The position numbers were made by a program, and so were the translations under genes. 64,000 nucleotides of DNA from contig JACAXG010000002.1 in assembly GCA_018881555.1 (NCBI GenBank), positions 19,028,077 through 19,092,076 on the forward strand. Direction: 5' to 3'. A model generated the notes under the pieces. The model saw nothing but the letters and a program-made list of their open reading frames with translations. It was not told the origin of the DNA and did no database searches. Source of the stretch: Amblyornis subalaris (Eukaryota; Chordata; Aves; Passeriformes; Ptilonorhynchidae). Positions 45,521 through 59,264 of this stretch are shown piece after piece (position 1 is the first letter of the stretch; every line of letters starts with the position of its first letter).

Positions 45521-48500
45521 ACAGGCTTGATATTTTATGTTGTGAAAAGAAGCTTGTAGGTGCTTTTCCTAATTTTTTATCTTGTTTCTTTTCCTTTCTT
45601 CTCTGAACACACCTGAGATATCTAAGGGTTTCTAGGATATTGCAGGGAAAACAATAGTACAACTCAAGTGCGCTCTGTAGTCAATGAGTGAGGGATGTCT
45701 GTGTTTCAGATGCTCACCTCTTCAGGGCTGTGCAGAAAGGCTCACTCAAAGAAAGATTCCAGAGACCTGGTAACTGCTGGGCATTTACTTCTTGCTTTCC
45801 TTCCAGAGAGAGAAGGATACCCACCCTTCCTGCCATTAGCCTTCTCCAGTTTCTCAGAGGCAACAGGCCATACAGAATGACATTTCTTAAAAAAACCAAA
45901 CAAACCCGCAAACCAAACACTTTACAGATAACACCATGTGGGGAGTGCAGCAGCAGTGCTGACATAAGGAGTTAGGAAGGTGCAGCTGTTTGTGGGACTG
46001 GCAACAGGGTCAGGGAATTGAACTCACTTGAGAAGGCAGGAGAGGGGAGAGGGAAGGGGCTCTCCTTTGTTTTGGAGCCTGAATCAGCTCCCTGATCTGG
46101 CTCACAGCACAACTGGGTGTGCACTGCTGCACTGGGGAGGGAGTAAAAGGCTGGGGATGGGATGGGAGATGTAGGGGAACTCCTGCCACTTGTACTGCTG
46201 CTTACAGCAGTATCTGTAAGATAGTGCCCAAGTTTGAGAATTACTATGATTCTGAGCTTGTTCTTAAGGAAAGCGATGGGGTTTGGGGTTTACATTTGCC
46301 GGGAAGCCTCATCACAACTTTCCCTGTGACAACCACTTTTAACACCATTTTACAGATGTGATAGCAAAGGTTAACTGACTTTTACCAAACAGGTTTGCTT
46401 TGGCAACAAAGATAAAATGTTGAAGTTGTGGATTCCTTGTTGGTGTGGTCTTTGTTGGTGGTTTTCATGTACCTTCCTGTGGCTGAAGCCTCTGCTGTCT
46501 GTGCTGTTGTGGAGCTGGCAAAGATGTCAGCAACACTCAGGAAGAAGTTGACCTAAGTGGAACCACTTATGATTTTTGATTTTCTTTGCAAAGAAAACCT
46601 CTCAGAAATGCTGAGGTTTTTCAACAAAGACCAACGTCACGCAGTCCTGATCAGTCATAAGAAAGATGCTAGGTCATCTGTGTGCCTTTTAGCAAAACAT
46701 GAGAAAACCTATTCAGATTGGTTTTAAGGCAATCTTCAAAATAATTTTCAGGACACTTCTCCTTTCCATCAGGAGTAACCTTCTAACAAAACTCCTTATG
46801 TGACTTCTGGTTTAGCTGGAAGGATTTTCTCCACTACGAAGATTTTTCAACATACTTCTTTTCCCTCAGATGCTATGGAGCCATGCCATGAACAAGACTT
46901 TTTGAGCTGTGTTAAATGTTTTTGTTTAATGAACTTAAATAAAAGATTAAGTTGGGCTTGTTCTAGCCTGAGCATGATTAGAAATACTCCATGTATGTTT
47001 TGCTTGGAAAGCTAACACTACATCTTAGCATGAGCCTCAAATCTTTTGCAGGCAGATTTAGTTATTTTCTCCAGTGATGAAAAATATTTTAAAGTTCATT
47101 TAATTCCACTAGATCCATGTTGCTGTTTTCAGGATGAAATAGCTGATTAGGTTCTCAGTTACTTTTCTTCCAATTCCTGGAAGGAAATCTATTCTGTGGC
47201 CTATGCGGTAAAGTGACTGAAGAGTTGAAGTGTGGGTAGACAAAGCTGTCCCTGTTAAGGAAAAAGTATAGTTAAAGGAATATTATGAAAAAGTGAAAGG
47301 TGAAATTCTTTTTCGGCATGTGGGCTGCATAGGACACAATAAACCTACCCTAAAGATGAACTCATGCATGAGATTCTGTCAAAGGTAATTCTTGTTCCTT
47401 TAAAAACTCACNCTTGTGGCAGGAGATTTATGCCACCTGACTGGTATGCCTGGAGAAAAAGATGTATTAAATGCTAGCAGAGAAGAAGGAAAAAACTTGT
47501 CAAAACTTGTGGTTTATGAAAGTGGTGCCAACATTAGGTCAGAGCCAGCTACACCAGGCTTATAATCGATTCTGGGAGCTGAGTTTACGGGAAAGTTTTG
47601 CTGTTCTATTAAAAAGTAGAACAGGATGAACTTTTCAACCTAGTAGGTAAAGAGCTAGTTTCCATGGGCCTAACTCTGTAGCAAAACAAATAAGTGTTAA
47701 GAAAGAACAGGCAAATTATTAAGACAAGGCAATAGCAGAGATGTTTTCTCACAGTGAATGCCAGATGACTGAAATCAGAAACTTTCTGGTCTTCAATGTC
47801 GCCTCTCAGACACTGAACTGGACACTTGGAGACTTGTTCAGAGACTGAACATGGCTTTCCTGGATTGTGGTAGCTTCTCCTTATAAAACAAACAAACAGA
47901 CATACAAACAAACTTTAAGATCTTATCCATCAAGCTCTCCTGTTTACTTGCAACAATGCATTGCAGAAGAGTGTTGAACATAGTCTGTCCTGGAGAACCC
48001 TGCTCCCTATTTTCCCTGCATGGAGGGAAATCCTTAATGAGAACAGGCATTCCTGTTTGGGAATAATTACTCCTCCTTGTTATTTTGTGTTTGCCAAGAA
48101 GTACTTGTGTGATTAAGGTGGTTTGTTGTTCTAGATCGATAGTTTGGGTGTGGGATACATCCAGCTTCCACGGACAAGAAAATCTAAGTNAGCTCACTGC
48201 CACTCTAGCTTCCTGCTGAGGGAGAGATCTCAACGGGATCACTAAGGGTTAGCAGTTGTGTGAATAAAGATATCTACAAGATGAATGTTTTCAAGTGACA
48301 GGAACCTTCCTTTTCCAAACAAACACACTGGTGTTTCATAGTCAGTCTATGATAAAGAACAAACTGTTCAAAAAATGGAATTTCTGGGAATTACAACATT
48401 TGCAAACCTTGTGTTATTCCAAGTCAGAATTAAAAGCCCAGACTTCCCATTGTATGAAAACTCTGGGGATTGGAGAAAGTTGATTTGTCACCATGGAAAC

Positions 48501-49625
48501 ATTAGTGCCTTTATATTCAGTATAACATGCCAATAATGCACATATCAACCCTACTGTTTCATAAGTTGAATAAAAAGAAATTGAGTTTAATGGAAGCACA
48601 ATGCTTTACTTTGACATCTTTACTTCTACTCATTTTGAATTTCCACCCATGTCACAGGACAAAGAACAACTACTTTCCATTAGAACCAAGAGTTCTTTCC
48701 ATCTGAAGGAACATGATTTAGATACTTCCTTTCCCAAAGATATGACTTACCCTTTACGTGCTGGATGGGTTGTCCATGCGATTTCCTCAAATGTGGGAAA
48801 ATACACTGCAGTGTCTGTGGTAGCAAGGAACTGCATTCGTGCTTCACCCTGGAAGTTTAAAATGAGCATTAAGTGTCCCATGAAGGGTACTTTGGGAAAG
48901 AGTAGGAGAACAAGGAGAAACTCAATNAAGCTTCATTTCAATACTTCTCCTGTTATTTCCTAGTATAAAGAAACCCACAATAAGAAAAGTTCCTGAGCTG
49001 GAAGTAGTCTGCTTTTTACTGTGTTTTGTTGTTACTGCTTCTTTCTTTTATGACTCTTCCTATTGTTTGGTTAAGTATGCAATTCTAGCATCTTAAACAC
49101 TCTGTATTGATTAGTTTCATAATTTAGTTTTGTTGAGTGACATAGGAATTATTGGGTTAAACATGAAGTCTGATTGTATTCTTGGATTTTCCTTAGGTCT
49201 TTTATGTAAGTGTTATCAGATAAACATTTCCCTTCACCTATTTCATGCAAATCATGACTTTGCAGGCCTCAGTTTCCTTACTGATTTCTTTCCCAAGCTG
49301 AAGTGTCTTGGTCAATTTAAATGTTTTTCACACAGAAACTGTAACGTATTGCTTATTTGTCCTCTTTGTACTCTTTCTAGTTCTGTTTCGTTCTTTCTGA
49401 GAAGATAATTGTATGTAATAGCAAAGGTATTTTTACATGACTAATTCTCATTAGAGCAACACTTTCTTCTTGATTTTCTCTTCTTAGTAATGATTAATGT
49501 TCAGCTGGAGGCTGAATATTTATATGCAGCACTGTCTTGGCAATGACAGTGCCAATGGATGAAAGTGCTGCAGGGGGACCCTTCCAAGAAAGCTGCAGCT
49601 GGGGCATTTGCTTGGCTTCAGACTT
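45521..49625. other. Intergenic, no gene seen
   Basis: 4.1 kb of mixed-complexity sequence without recognised repeats; open frames are short and protein-unlike. Confidence 0.55.
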
Positions 49626-49734
49626 GTACACGTGGTGCTCAGGGACATGACTTAGTGGTGGGCTTGGCACCCATACGGTTGCCCTCAATGGTATTAAAGG
49701 TCTTTTCCAGCCTAAATGATTCTATGATTCTATG
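49626..49734 (+). mobile_element. Short CR1 LINE 3' end
   Basis: Just over 100 bases of plus-oriented CR1 3' terminus: CGTGGTGCTCAGGGACATGA, GGTGGGCTTGGCA, AAAGGTCTTTTCCAGCCTAA, with a duplicated ATGATTCT tail (ATGATTCTATGATTCTATG). Extreme 5' truncation. Confidence 0.85.
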
Positions 49735-50501
49735 TGCCAGTTAGACATGGTTTAGGGAGCAATTGCTGCTGGAGAAAGGACCAAAATAAGACCAAGATCT
49801 CTCTTCTCTAATGAACTTTCAAATTATAGTAACATGGTAGGTACTATTATTTTATGTACCTGGAGAAGGGTTTTTTCACATTGGTGTTTCTCAGTATAGA
49901 ATTTCACCTGCTGTTTTTCTTCCCAGATACTGGCAATATTCAAATTCTTCCATAACTTGTAGTTTGATAAAATGATATGGCAAAGTTTAACTGGTGTTGT
50001 AAAGATGACTGGCACCTGCGAAGATATCCAGAAGACTATTGGGAGGGTGCCTTTTAATGCCACACAAATTAAATTAATTGTTGTTATGTACAAATGATGA
50101 ACAAAACTGACCTCACATAATAATAAAAAAAAGGAATGAGACCTTGTAGTAGGGAGGGAAAAAGTAATCCTGATACAATCAAAAAAGGAAATCAAATGTT
50201 AAGAATTAGTATGGGGAAATAAGAATGAGTATTAGTTTGCAGAAAATTAAATAAAGTATAAAAATTTGCTCCTGTATAAATTCAAAGTGTGCCCATACCC
50301 TGCCCGATGTGTGCAGTTCAGCCATCCTTGTCCTCCACCTTGAAAAGGGCTCTAACAGAACTAATTCAGCGAAAGCCAAAGATGATCTTAAGATGTGGAC
50401 TGGCCTCTACAGGAAGAATGAATGTATCAGCTCTTCTGCCGGAAAAGATATAACCAAAGGGGAATATTGCAAAACTATAGGAATTCATGGATGACATGGA
50501 G
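49735..50501. other. Intergenic spacer, no gene seen
   Basis: AT-rich spacer between CR1 copies; nothing recognised. Confidence 0.55.
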
Positions 50502-50765
50502 ATCACAGAATCATTTAGGCTGGAAAAGACCTTGAAGAGCATCGAGTCCGACCATTTATTAACCCAGCACTGTCACACTCAACAGTAAACCATATCTCAA
50601 GTGACACATCCACACGTCTTTTAAATACCTCCAGGGATAGTGATTCAACCACTTTGCTGGGCAGCCTATTCCAATGCTTGACAATCCTTTTTGTGAAGAA
50701 ACTCTTCCTAATATCCAATTTAAACCTCCTCTGGTGCAACTTGAGGCCATTTCTCTTGTCCTTGT
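50502..50765 (-). mobile_element. CR1 LINE 3' fragment
   Basis: Minus-oriented CR1: ATCACAGAATCATTTAGGCT, GGAAAAGACCTTGAAGAGCA, then CACTTTGCTGGGCAGCCTAT and AAGAAACTCTTCCTAATATC. The subfamily matches the short copy at 49626 (the same AAAGACCTT type 3' end). Confidence 0.9.
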
Positions 50766-50989
50766 TCTTCTTGTATGGGAAAAGACAGTTAATTTGGTAC
50801 TATCCAATGAAGAAAATAGGTGGTACATAAAAGGATGCAATTTTTTTAACACAGGCACTTCAGCTATGCAACTCCTGCTAGAAAATACGAGTGATAGAAA
50901 AAAGTCCATTTATCATAATTCCACTAAGGCTGGGGAATAAAAGCAGAAATTACTGCTTTACTTCTTTACTTCTTTCCACTTGTGCAGTG

Positions 50990-51565
50990 GGATGGTCTGT
51001 GCCTGCATGAAGCTCATGGATAACACTGAACTGGAGAAAGTGACCACTCTACTGGAGGGCAGGATAGATCATCCCTCCATTTCAGCAAGTTCCTTCTGAA
51101 TGGGCAACGAAAACCTCATGGAGTTCAATAAAGGCAGAGGGAAGATCCTGCACNTGGCATGTCATAACCCCACGCACCAGTGCAGGCTGGGAATACAGGA
51201 TGAAAAATAGCTTTTCGGAAAGGTGCTGGTGAGCAATCTGATGAATAGATGTCTGCAGTTTCTCTTGCAGCAATGAGGACTAACTGATCTGTGTTAGCAA
51301 GAGCATGGCCAGCAGGTTGAGGGAAGTGATTATTCCCCCATATCTGACACAAGACCATGACTGGGGTACTGTGTTTGGTTTGGGTCACCCCAGAGCAAAA
51401 GGGATATTTACAAACTGTAGAGGGTCCAGAGAGGGTCACCAAGGTGATTGGGATGCTGCAGCACACACTGCACGAGCAGGGGCTGAGAGGGCTGGGTTTG
51501 ACTAAGACAAGAAGACCAAGGGAGGGATCTAACTCTTGTGTTCTGCAACCTACTGGGTAGTTATC
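50990..51565 (+). mobile_element. CR1 LINE fragment (ORF2 C-terminal part and following sequence)
   Basis: Plus-oriented CR1 covering the region after the RT domain: AACACTGAACTGGAGAAAGT, GGCAACGAAAACCTCATGGA, CACCCCAGAGCAAAAGGGAT and the GGTCCAGAGAGGGTCACCAA block with GCAGGGGCTGAGAGGGCTGG. No 3' tail. It faces away from the minus copy at 50502, about 225 bases to the left. Confidence 0.85.
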
Positions 51566-52300
51566 AGAGAAGAAGTATTTGGATAAACATTCCTTGCATC
51601 TGTGTTTCCCAAGACTTATCATGCCCTTCCACCTGCTCTGTCTTGTCTTGAGAGTTGTTCTGAGCAGATAGAGCAGGAGAAGTCAAGCAGCTGGGACAGA
51701 TATGAGGCCCTGCACTGGGAGCAAGATGTGTACCCTATGGGCTGGAGTTTCTTGGAATAAGAAGTCTGGGGTTGTGGGAGAGTGTGAGAGTTGGGGGGAA
51801 AGGAGGAAGACTTGGTAGGAAAGAAAATTTAAGGAAGGATGGGAAAGAAGATGGAAAATGTCAGGGGTTCTGGACTGAAAGGATGAGGAGAAATGGTTTG
51901 ACTCTGAGAGCTGGGAGGTGGCTTGAGAAAGGAGTTTGGAGATAGAGGGGCTTGGAACGTAAAAAGTTGCAGCTGTGAGAAAGCAGATGAGAGAAAAGAG
52001 TCAGGGGATAAGCGTGTCGTGCTATACAGGATTTTGGGTGAGAATGGGCAGGGATTCCTGTGGTGCCTCCCCAGTGCCTCTAAAAAGCTCTTATCCGGAA
52101 ACAGAAATTTGCAGACTTGGCCTTCCTCTCCCAGCAGAAGGGTTTTGTCACCCCTACATTCTCTTGTTGTCACTCAAAAGTATAAAAATTAAAGTGTAAT
52201 TTCCAGATGAGATTATAACAATAATTTTACCATTTATTTTTAAACCAACACCTCAACCTCATGGATCCCCCAAACTCATCTCCTTCTCTGCAGTTTTTCC
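51566..52300. other. Purine-rich stretch, no gene
   Basis: At about 51770-51960 the plus strand is strongly G/A-biased (GGGGGGAAAGGAGGAAG and similar). The opposite strand therefore shows a Pro/Ser-rich open frame (51829-52173) with no protein meaning. Confidence 0.6.
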
Positions 52301-52456
52301 CTTCCTTTTCCAACGTGAGACGGAGAAGTATGCACATACTTCTGTCCCAGCGGCCAGGCTCAGCTGACGCTTGCACCGTCTCCTTTGCTCAAATCCATTT
52401 CCTAATTTAGTCAGGGAGACGTAGTAATATATTGCGGTGGATGTCCATTACTGGCT

Positions 52457-52475
52457 TGGCCAGCAGATGGCAATT
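52457..52475 (+). promoter_or_regulatory. Strong CTCF-like binding motif
   Basis: TGGCCAGCAGATGGCAATT matches the extended CTCF consensus YGRCCASYAGRKGGCRSYV at 17 of 19 positions, including the whole core CCAGCAGATGGC. It lies in a CpG-enriched patch (about 52310-52570) midway between RPF2 and SLC16A10. On the plus strand it points toward SLC16A10. Confidence 0.6.
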
Positions 52476-52570
52476 CCTGTTCTGTAGGATATCCTTAGGC
52501 GGCCTTTAAGGCGTACGGAAAGAGGAGTTCGCAGTAGCTGAGTCTCCGTAACACTCTGTCGAGTGTAAAA

Positions 52571-55500
52571 ACACCTCTGGAAATTGTGCTCAGGTTTCCT
52601 CTCAGATCAGACAGGATCAGAGACCAGAGCTACTCAGCGTGTGAAATCCGTGCTGTCATATATTAAGGAGAAAAGAACTTAAACACTGTTTTGTTCACTT
52701 GGCAGTTAACTCAGTTTCACGGTTGTAACACGCAGCATGGAACTTTTGGTCCCGTTTTAATGGCATTGCAGAATCGGCATAGTTTTGGGGATGTTTCCTG
52801 TCACATCAAATGTTCCCGACATGCATTGACATGGAAAGCTGAAATTAAAGGTGGAGTTAATATAAGAGGGTACTTCCTACTGTTGTTAAAGATCTATGGG
52901 AAGTGACCTGTTTAATTTCAGAGGGAAAAAGACCGGAGCGAGTAGGTACAGATAATACATGTATTAAATTACAAATTTCCGGAAGATGTTAGTAGGGAAG
53001 GCTGCTGCAGAAAAATCAATGTAAACTTGAGTTAGGTCCTTTGCTGTATAAGGGGAAAGCTTCAGGAATGATGTAAAAAGCCAGCAAGACAGAACAACAG
53101 CTAACGGACACTGATATTTTCCTTTTCCTTGCCTGAATTGCAATTTAATTTTCACATTGGAATGGCTCTGTAGGGCTAACTACAATGTGTTATTTAGGGA
53201 ATGTTGTGAGTTTTTACGTCTCAGGAGTGGTAACTCCCAATGTAGGGAGGATAAACAGTTAAGAAGGGGGTCCAAGCTGGCCCTACAGTTTGGTTCCTTG
53301 CTATCATGCTGACTGAGCTAGAAGGGGGTACAGAGATTCTCAGTAAGTGTGCAGGAAAATGTTCCTTAAATAATTTCTGGTGGCCTTTTTGCCTGGAGAA
53401 GCATAAATAGGATATGAAGCAGGATTTATCTAGCTTCATGTGGCTCAAAGTTTAGTCGTCCTGACGTGAGACTGAGGGCTGAAGAGAGAAAAAAAAGAAA
53501 ATTATTGGAAAAGGTACTCGGGGTCCTGCCAAAAATGCTGGTTTACTTTAAAATGCTCAATATTTGAGACTGATCAAAATACTGTGTTTTACTTTCCAGT
53601 CATACTGATACCATCAAACTATAATGAGAGAATTCATTCCTAGACTGAGAGTGTGAGTAACAGTTTTTAACTCAAGGTCCTTTGCCGAGCTATTGCACGC
53701 AGACCAGAAGTGTGCAAAGTCTGCCCTTGTGTTTCTGTCATTAGTGGCCTGTGCTCTGTGACACCCTGAGTTACAACTCTTCTCATTGTCAAAAACGAAA
53801 GTGCTTCCTTGAGTAAGAGAGAGTCTGTACCACCAGAAACAAGCCAGTTGAAGCAGAAGACTGGAGGGGCTGTCTGGCCTCAGGCTTCAAAGGAAGGCCA
53901 AGAATAGTTTAGACAGACCACAGGGACTATGTTCAAAAGTTTGTTTAAAAACAAACAAACCTGTAGCTCTTACGTGTTCATGGGTAAGAAATTCTTGTTC
54001 TAAGCCTGTGCCCTTTTCTTTAACACCAAAGTTATTTCTGAAAACTGTTGTTAGGAAACCATGTTATTAGGAAAGGGCACAGTCAGGTAATTAGGAGGCT
54101 TGGTTTGGAGGTGAGAGAGAAGAGGCTCATGGTTGTGAGAATGGAGTTAAACATGGGATCTGCACCTGGCAATTCGATTGAGAAACCCAGAGTTAGGAAC
54201 ACGGTGTCTCTCTGCATCAGCAAAGCTTTGAAATGTGGGAGATTATATTTGGATATAACCACAATAAGTTGATGTCTAACCAGAGAACAGACATCAACCC
54301 TTCTGTGACAACTGGTGCTTTCAGTTGATATCTCATACATTTCTTGCTCTCCAAAAGGAGAGTGACATCTCATCTTTACAAGAAGCACGTATTTTGACCA
54401 GAAATAGAGGTCTAGCTCTCTCACATTGCTCCTGCATATCAGGAAAAGCAAAATGGGAAAAACTGCCACTCAAATCCCCTTGGAGGTTACCCTAAAGTAT
54501 CAGTCCTACTGGGAAAACTGAAGTCAAACACAAGGTTGAGGTTTTTTGTTAGCATCTGTAATTCCTGGCTGTGCTTGGATTCATTGCACAATCAAAAACC
54601 TGCTTTTTCCAACCCATAGCCTTGCGAAGTCATACTGAAACCAGAAAATACTGTGTATTTTGGCAGAGGTATTACCAGCCATAAAGATCTGGCAACTGCA
54701 GCTTGTGTAACAATCTTGCTAATTGTATTCAAATTGGAGTGGATCAACCCTTCTAACACTGAATAGACAACTTTATTTTTTCCCAAGGAGAAAAGAAGAT
54801 GGGAGACTGGATGTATGCAGGTGATCAGTGTTTTAACAAGTGTTTCCACAACAGGATTTGAGACCAGGTTAACTATTCCCATTCTTTAGGTGGGTGCAAA
54901 TCATTACATTTCGTAAAGTAAAAGGTGGTCTGAAGTTAAAGCTCTGTAGTTACACCACAATAATTCATGTACAAACACAACTTAAAGGTTTGTAGTTACT
55001 CCACAACAGATTGTATCTGGACAGTCTTATGTGAGAATAATTTCTTTTCTTCTTGTTCAAAATTTTCCACATGTCCTTGATATATTAAGCTAACTCATGA
55101 AAAAATAAGCCCTCTTCTATATGTGTAAATATATCGGTATGTATAAGAAAGGATTCGTAGTCCTTTAGCTTCTGCTTTTCTTCTGACTCGTGGCAGCACA
55201 TCAAATATCCTGCAGAAATGCAATTAGCAAAATGCCTTAAGATCAGAGAAACTACAAAATTACGATGTCTGGGAACAAAGTGTGTCATTAAAAGTCAGAA
55301 AACACTATTTCTGTAAAACTAAGGATCCCAGGTTATTTTTAAGATCACATCCCTATGTCAGGGGTGACAGTCTTAACAGGAATACTAGGTATGTTTGGAT
55401 AATACAGAAACCTGAGATGACTTAATGATTTATAGTGCTATTCTCCATAGCAAACTTACCTCTAATAGCAGAATTGTACACAATTTAGTACACAGTTTTC

Positions 55501-58500
55501 ATGCCCAGTCAGTAGCATTATAGGTCTTATTAATTGTAAAATCCTGTTAGTACACAGCAGTATCCTTCAGTAAATTCCAGCAAAATGAATTCTGGAACGA
55601 TGATAGCACTGCTTGTGCATGGTTATAAATCAGATTTCTGAGTGTCTGGGAATTATTCATGTGGTTTAAGTGGCTTGGGTTTATATTGTCTTATTGCTTA
55701 TTTGGCCCAATTTGAACATGCCAGCTTTCCCTTAAAGGGTGGTACTCTGTGTACTGTATTATTCAAACAGTTGGCAACTTCTTAAAGCTTTAGATGTTAC
55801 TTGAAGAGCTTAGAGGTATTGAAGGCTTTTAGTAAAATAATTAGGTGGAGTGTCTTTTAATTTTAAATATTACTATCCCGGGGAGTTTAAATCAGATGAC
55901 CTTGATTTCACCCTGATGAGAGAAGGAGGGAAGTGTTTTCTTTTAAGTGTTTCTAACTAAAATATAAGACAGACACACCCCTAAACAGTTAGACCTTTTA
56001 TATACTGAATAATTCTGCTTGAAAACTGATACTGCATCTGTTACGTCACAGTGCTGTGACCAGAACCTTCTGTAATGCAAAACCTTTACATACCCTTTCT
56101 TTTAAATAATTGGGAGGATACATATCATGACAAAGNAAATCGATTATTAATTTTATCTGTCTTAGGGAATCCATCCGGGATTTCCAGAGAGAAATCTTAA
56201 TCTACGTGCATCCCTTTAGTTACCAAAAATATTATTTCAGTGGGAGGACAAATAACATTTGAGAGCTACTGAATTTGGATGATTTACATCTGGCTTTCAA
56301 GTAAATGCTGCACTATGAATGATCAACTGTAAGGTAACCTAGCAGTCCTCATGAGTGAGGCTGGCCAGGGGTAGCACATTGTCTCTTTCAACCTAAGAAA
56401 TAGGGAAGGCAATTTAGGATTCCTTGATGAAATGGATTTACGTGAATATATGCTACGCTATAAATCCTTCTTTCTGTATTAATTTATTTTATTTTTGTAT
56501 GTAAAATAAGGGTTGTCCCATTAATCTGGTAGGGACGGACTCTATCAGAGTATAAACAGAAAGTGCAGGGCCTATGTGTGTACTACTTTCNAACAAGTGG
56601 TATATTTTTACTTAGCCATAAAGTAAATACATATTTAAAGGAAGGCCATTGATACAGGATTTATTTAACTTTTTCAAAGATCTCTGTCAGCACAAGGATT
56701 AATTTAGTTCTGTTTTTGAAGATAGGAGATATTTAATGGTGCTAACAAGACTTGCTACATTTATTTCACAAAATACAGTCATTGCAAACTACATGTTGCA
56801 TTTCCATATGCCTTTTTTGAAATCTGTTTTACCTGTATTACCATACATGAGATGAATTGTGTGTTAGATAACCTATCAATCGGAGAAAAGTGAACCAGAG
56901 AGAGTATGTAATTTTTTTTCTGAAATGACCTCAACAAACTGTATTTCAGATAATAGTTAAGAAGTAGATGTAGACTGAGGACAATAATTTAGAATTTAAA
57001 AAATTGAAAAAGGATCATCTGTTTGTTTATCTTTCATGTATTAAAGCAACTCTTTGTGAGTAGAAAAGTAGAATGAATTTAAGTCCTTTTGTGCCAGCTA
57101 CAAGGTAGATGCACGAAATTATTTATCATTTANTTAATGTCCTATATAGTTGAAATAGTTCAATGCAAATATGTGCAGCCCAAAACTATTCTTTGCTATA
57201 TTTAGTACCCTTATACCAGTCTTCAAGTGTCAGATTTTTTAATGTTTTATTTCTCAAAACAGATTTGTTCAATTTGCAAAGGCAAGTAGACTTTCTACAT
57301 GGAAGATTTTGTTAACAGTTTTCATATGCCTTAATATTTGAATTGACTCACCTAGATACACAGTTTTGCTTACCTAGTAAGTAAAATGCTGACAGTGTTG
57401 TAAATCATCTCTTGAGATGGGGCCACTGCCACCTGCTAATCCTGCTGCAGCTTTTAATGCAGAAACACTTTCAAAGTGACAAATAGAAAATGGTGATAAA
57501 CAAAGTTAATTTAACTTCCATAGAAATTAGAATTCTTAAAAATCAAGTGATCAAGATTAGTGTCACTTCTGTTCCTGGTGGTTTGTTCCTCCAGTTAGTA
57601 CTGTCAGAGGTAGTATTTTTTTGCTTTTTGGAATTTCTGCAACCCGAAAAGTCAATTGAGTAGCCACTGAGCAAACAACCAAAATATGCTTCTAGACAAC
57701 AATCTGATTGGGTTTATTTGGTAAAACATTTGCTTCTCTGATGCTCCAAACTTTTGTTGAAAACAAATTAAGTTCTTGAGCTTGCAAAGGTAGTCTGGAA
57801 GATATTAAATCTACATAAACTAAGGAAGGAACTCCGAGGTGCTTAGATCCTATGATAATGCGTGCAATATGAAATGTTTGACCTGTGTAGTGGTATCAAA
57901 CCAAGCCTGAAGACAGCCTAAAACAATGGCTTGAAGCAGTTCCTGCTCATAAAGAGTTGTTAACTTTGAAGCTGAATGGGAATGTTGCCAACAGTGTTAG
58001 TTATTTCACTGCCAAGGAAGAGGCGAATGATCATGCTAGGACAATGTATTCCTCATGTTTTCTCATTTAGCAATAGGATCAAAACAAATTCCGTGTTTGA
58101 GGTCAGAATAAAAATTATCTTAAGATGTTCTTCAACTTAATATCCAAGGGTGGGACTAATTTCACCAAATTTTAGGTATCTAGAGTTCTCACTCATACAT
58201 CTAAGCTCGTCATTTGGGCTCCTTCAATATCACTTATCTCATCATAAATGTTTATGTTTAAAGTAATCTGCGCTCCTGTTCTCTCCTACCAGCACTGTGT
58301 AGATGACTTCCCTGATCAGATGTTCACAGTGGAGACAGTGACAATGTAGGCTAGAGAAATCCTACACTAAAAGTCTGCCATCAAAAATTTAGCTTTATGC
58401 AACTAGAGANTGGCAGGGGCAGAGGGCTTTGAAAGGTAACGCCTGCCGCTTTCTTTCACTTGCCTACCTTTAAAAGTAGCAGTTATGTGGCAACCACATT

Positions 58501-59264
58501 CCAGACAACAGCCAGTTAGGTCCCATCCACACTTCAGTGAATAATAAACTAAACCTGAATTTAATTTTTAAAGGAGCCAGACCTGAGCCATAAGGTGAAC
58601 CTAAAAAAAGGAAAATGGAAAATGTTAAGTCTGGAACTGGTGTTTTAAATAAATGTGGATGTGGGAATTGGACATGTTGCTTTTCCTTAGCTTCACTACT
58701 TAAACATTTAGTGTACTTTCTTACCCTCTCTCGTACCGCTTGGAGTTAGGAAGGAACTCTTATCTTGACAACTAACAGCACTTTAGAAAGCTGCTACTGT
58801 AGGTACTATCAAGTTAAGGTTAGACACTCTCAACACTCCCCACAGTAAACAAGTAAAATCTGTGGGTTTTACCTTTGAAAATGTGACTCATCTGCTCAGC
58901 AGTCAGATGCAGCCCTTGTAGTTCATACGACTCAGCTGGAGCCCAGTCTGAAACATCAGTAGAACATCCTGTCTGGCTGAGAGATGCATAAACACTGCTT
59001 ACTGAATGGGCCTTAATCTAATGTTGATCTTCACACAGTTGGCAATGCCATATGTTTTTATATTTTAATGGTTATCCTGTTTATCTCGTCTTTCTAACTT
59101 AAGTCCAAATCCTTTTGCTGAATAGATGTCTTAATAATACTAGCTGAAAATTAAACAACAAAAAGGCTTAATCATTAATATCATGCATTAGTCTAACTGG
59201 CCACAAGATTTTATGTTAGCCTCATGTCCTCTCTGTATAGTTCCTTGTTTTCTTGGATTTGTTT
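52571..59264. other. 6.7 kb intergenic stretch, no recognised gene or repeat
   Basis: AT-rich, unique-looking DNA with no CR1 copy. Short direct repeat TGTAGTTAC-CCACAA at about 54946 and 54991. No supported coding sequence. Confidence 0.55.

Noticed and set aside
51829..52173. 114-codon Pro/Ser-rich minus-strand frame
   Set aside because: Complement of a purine-rich tract; low complexity explains the absence of stops.
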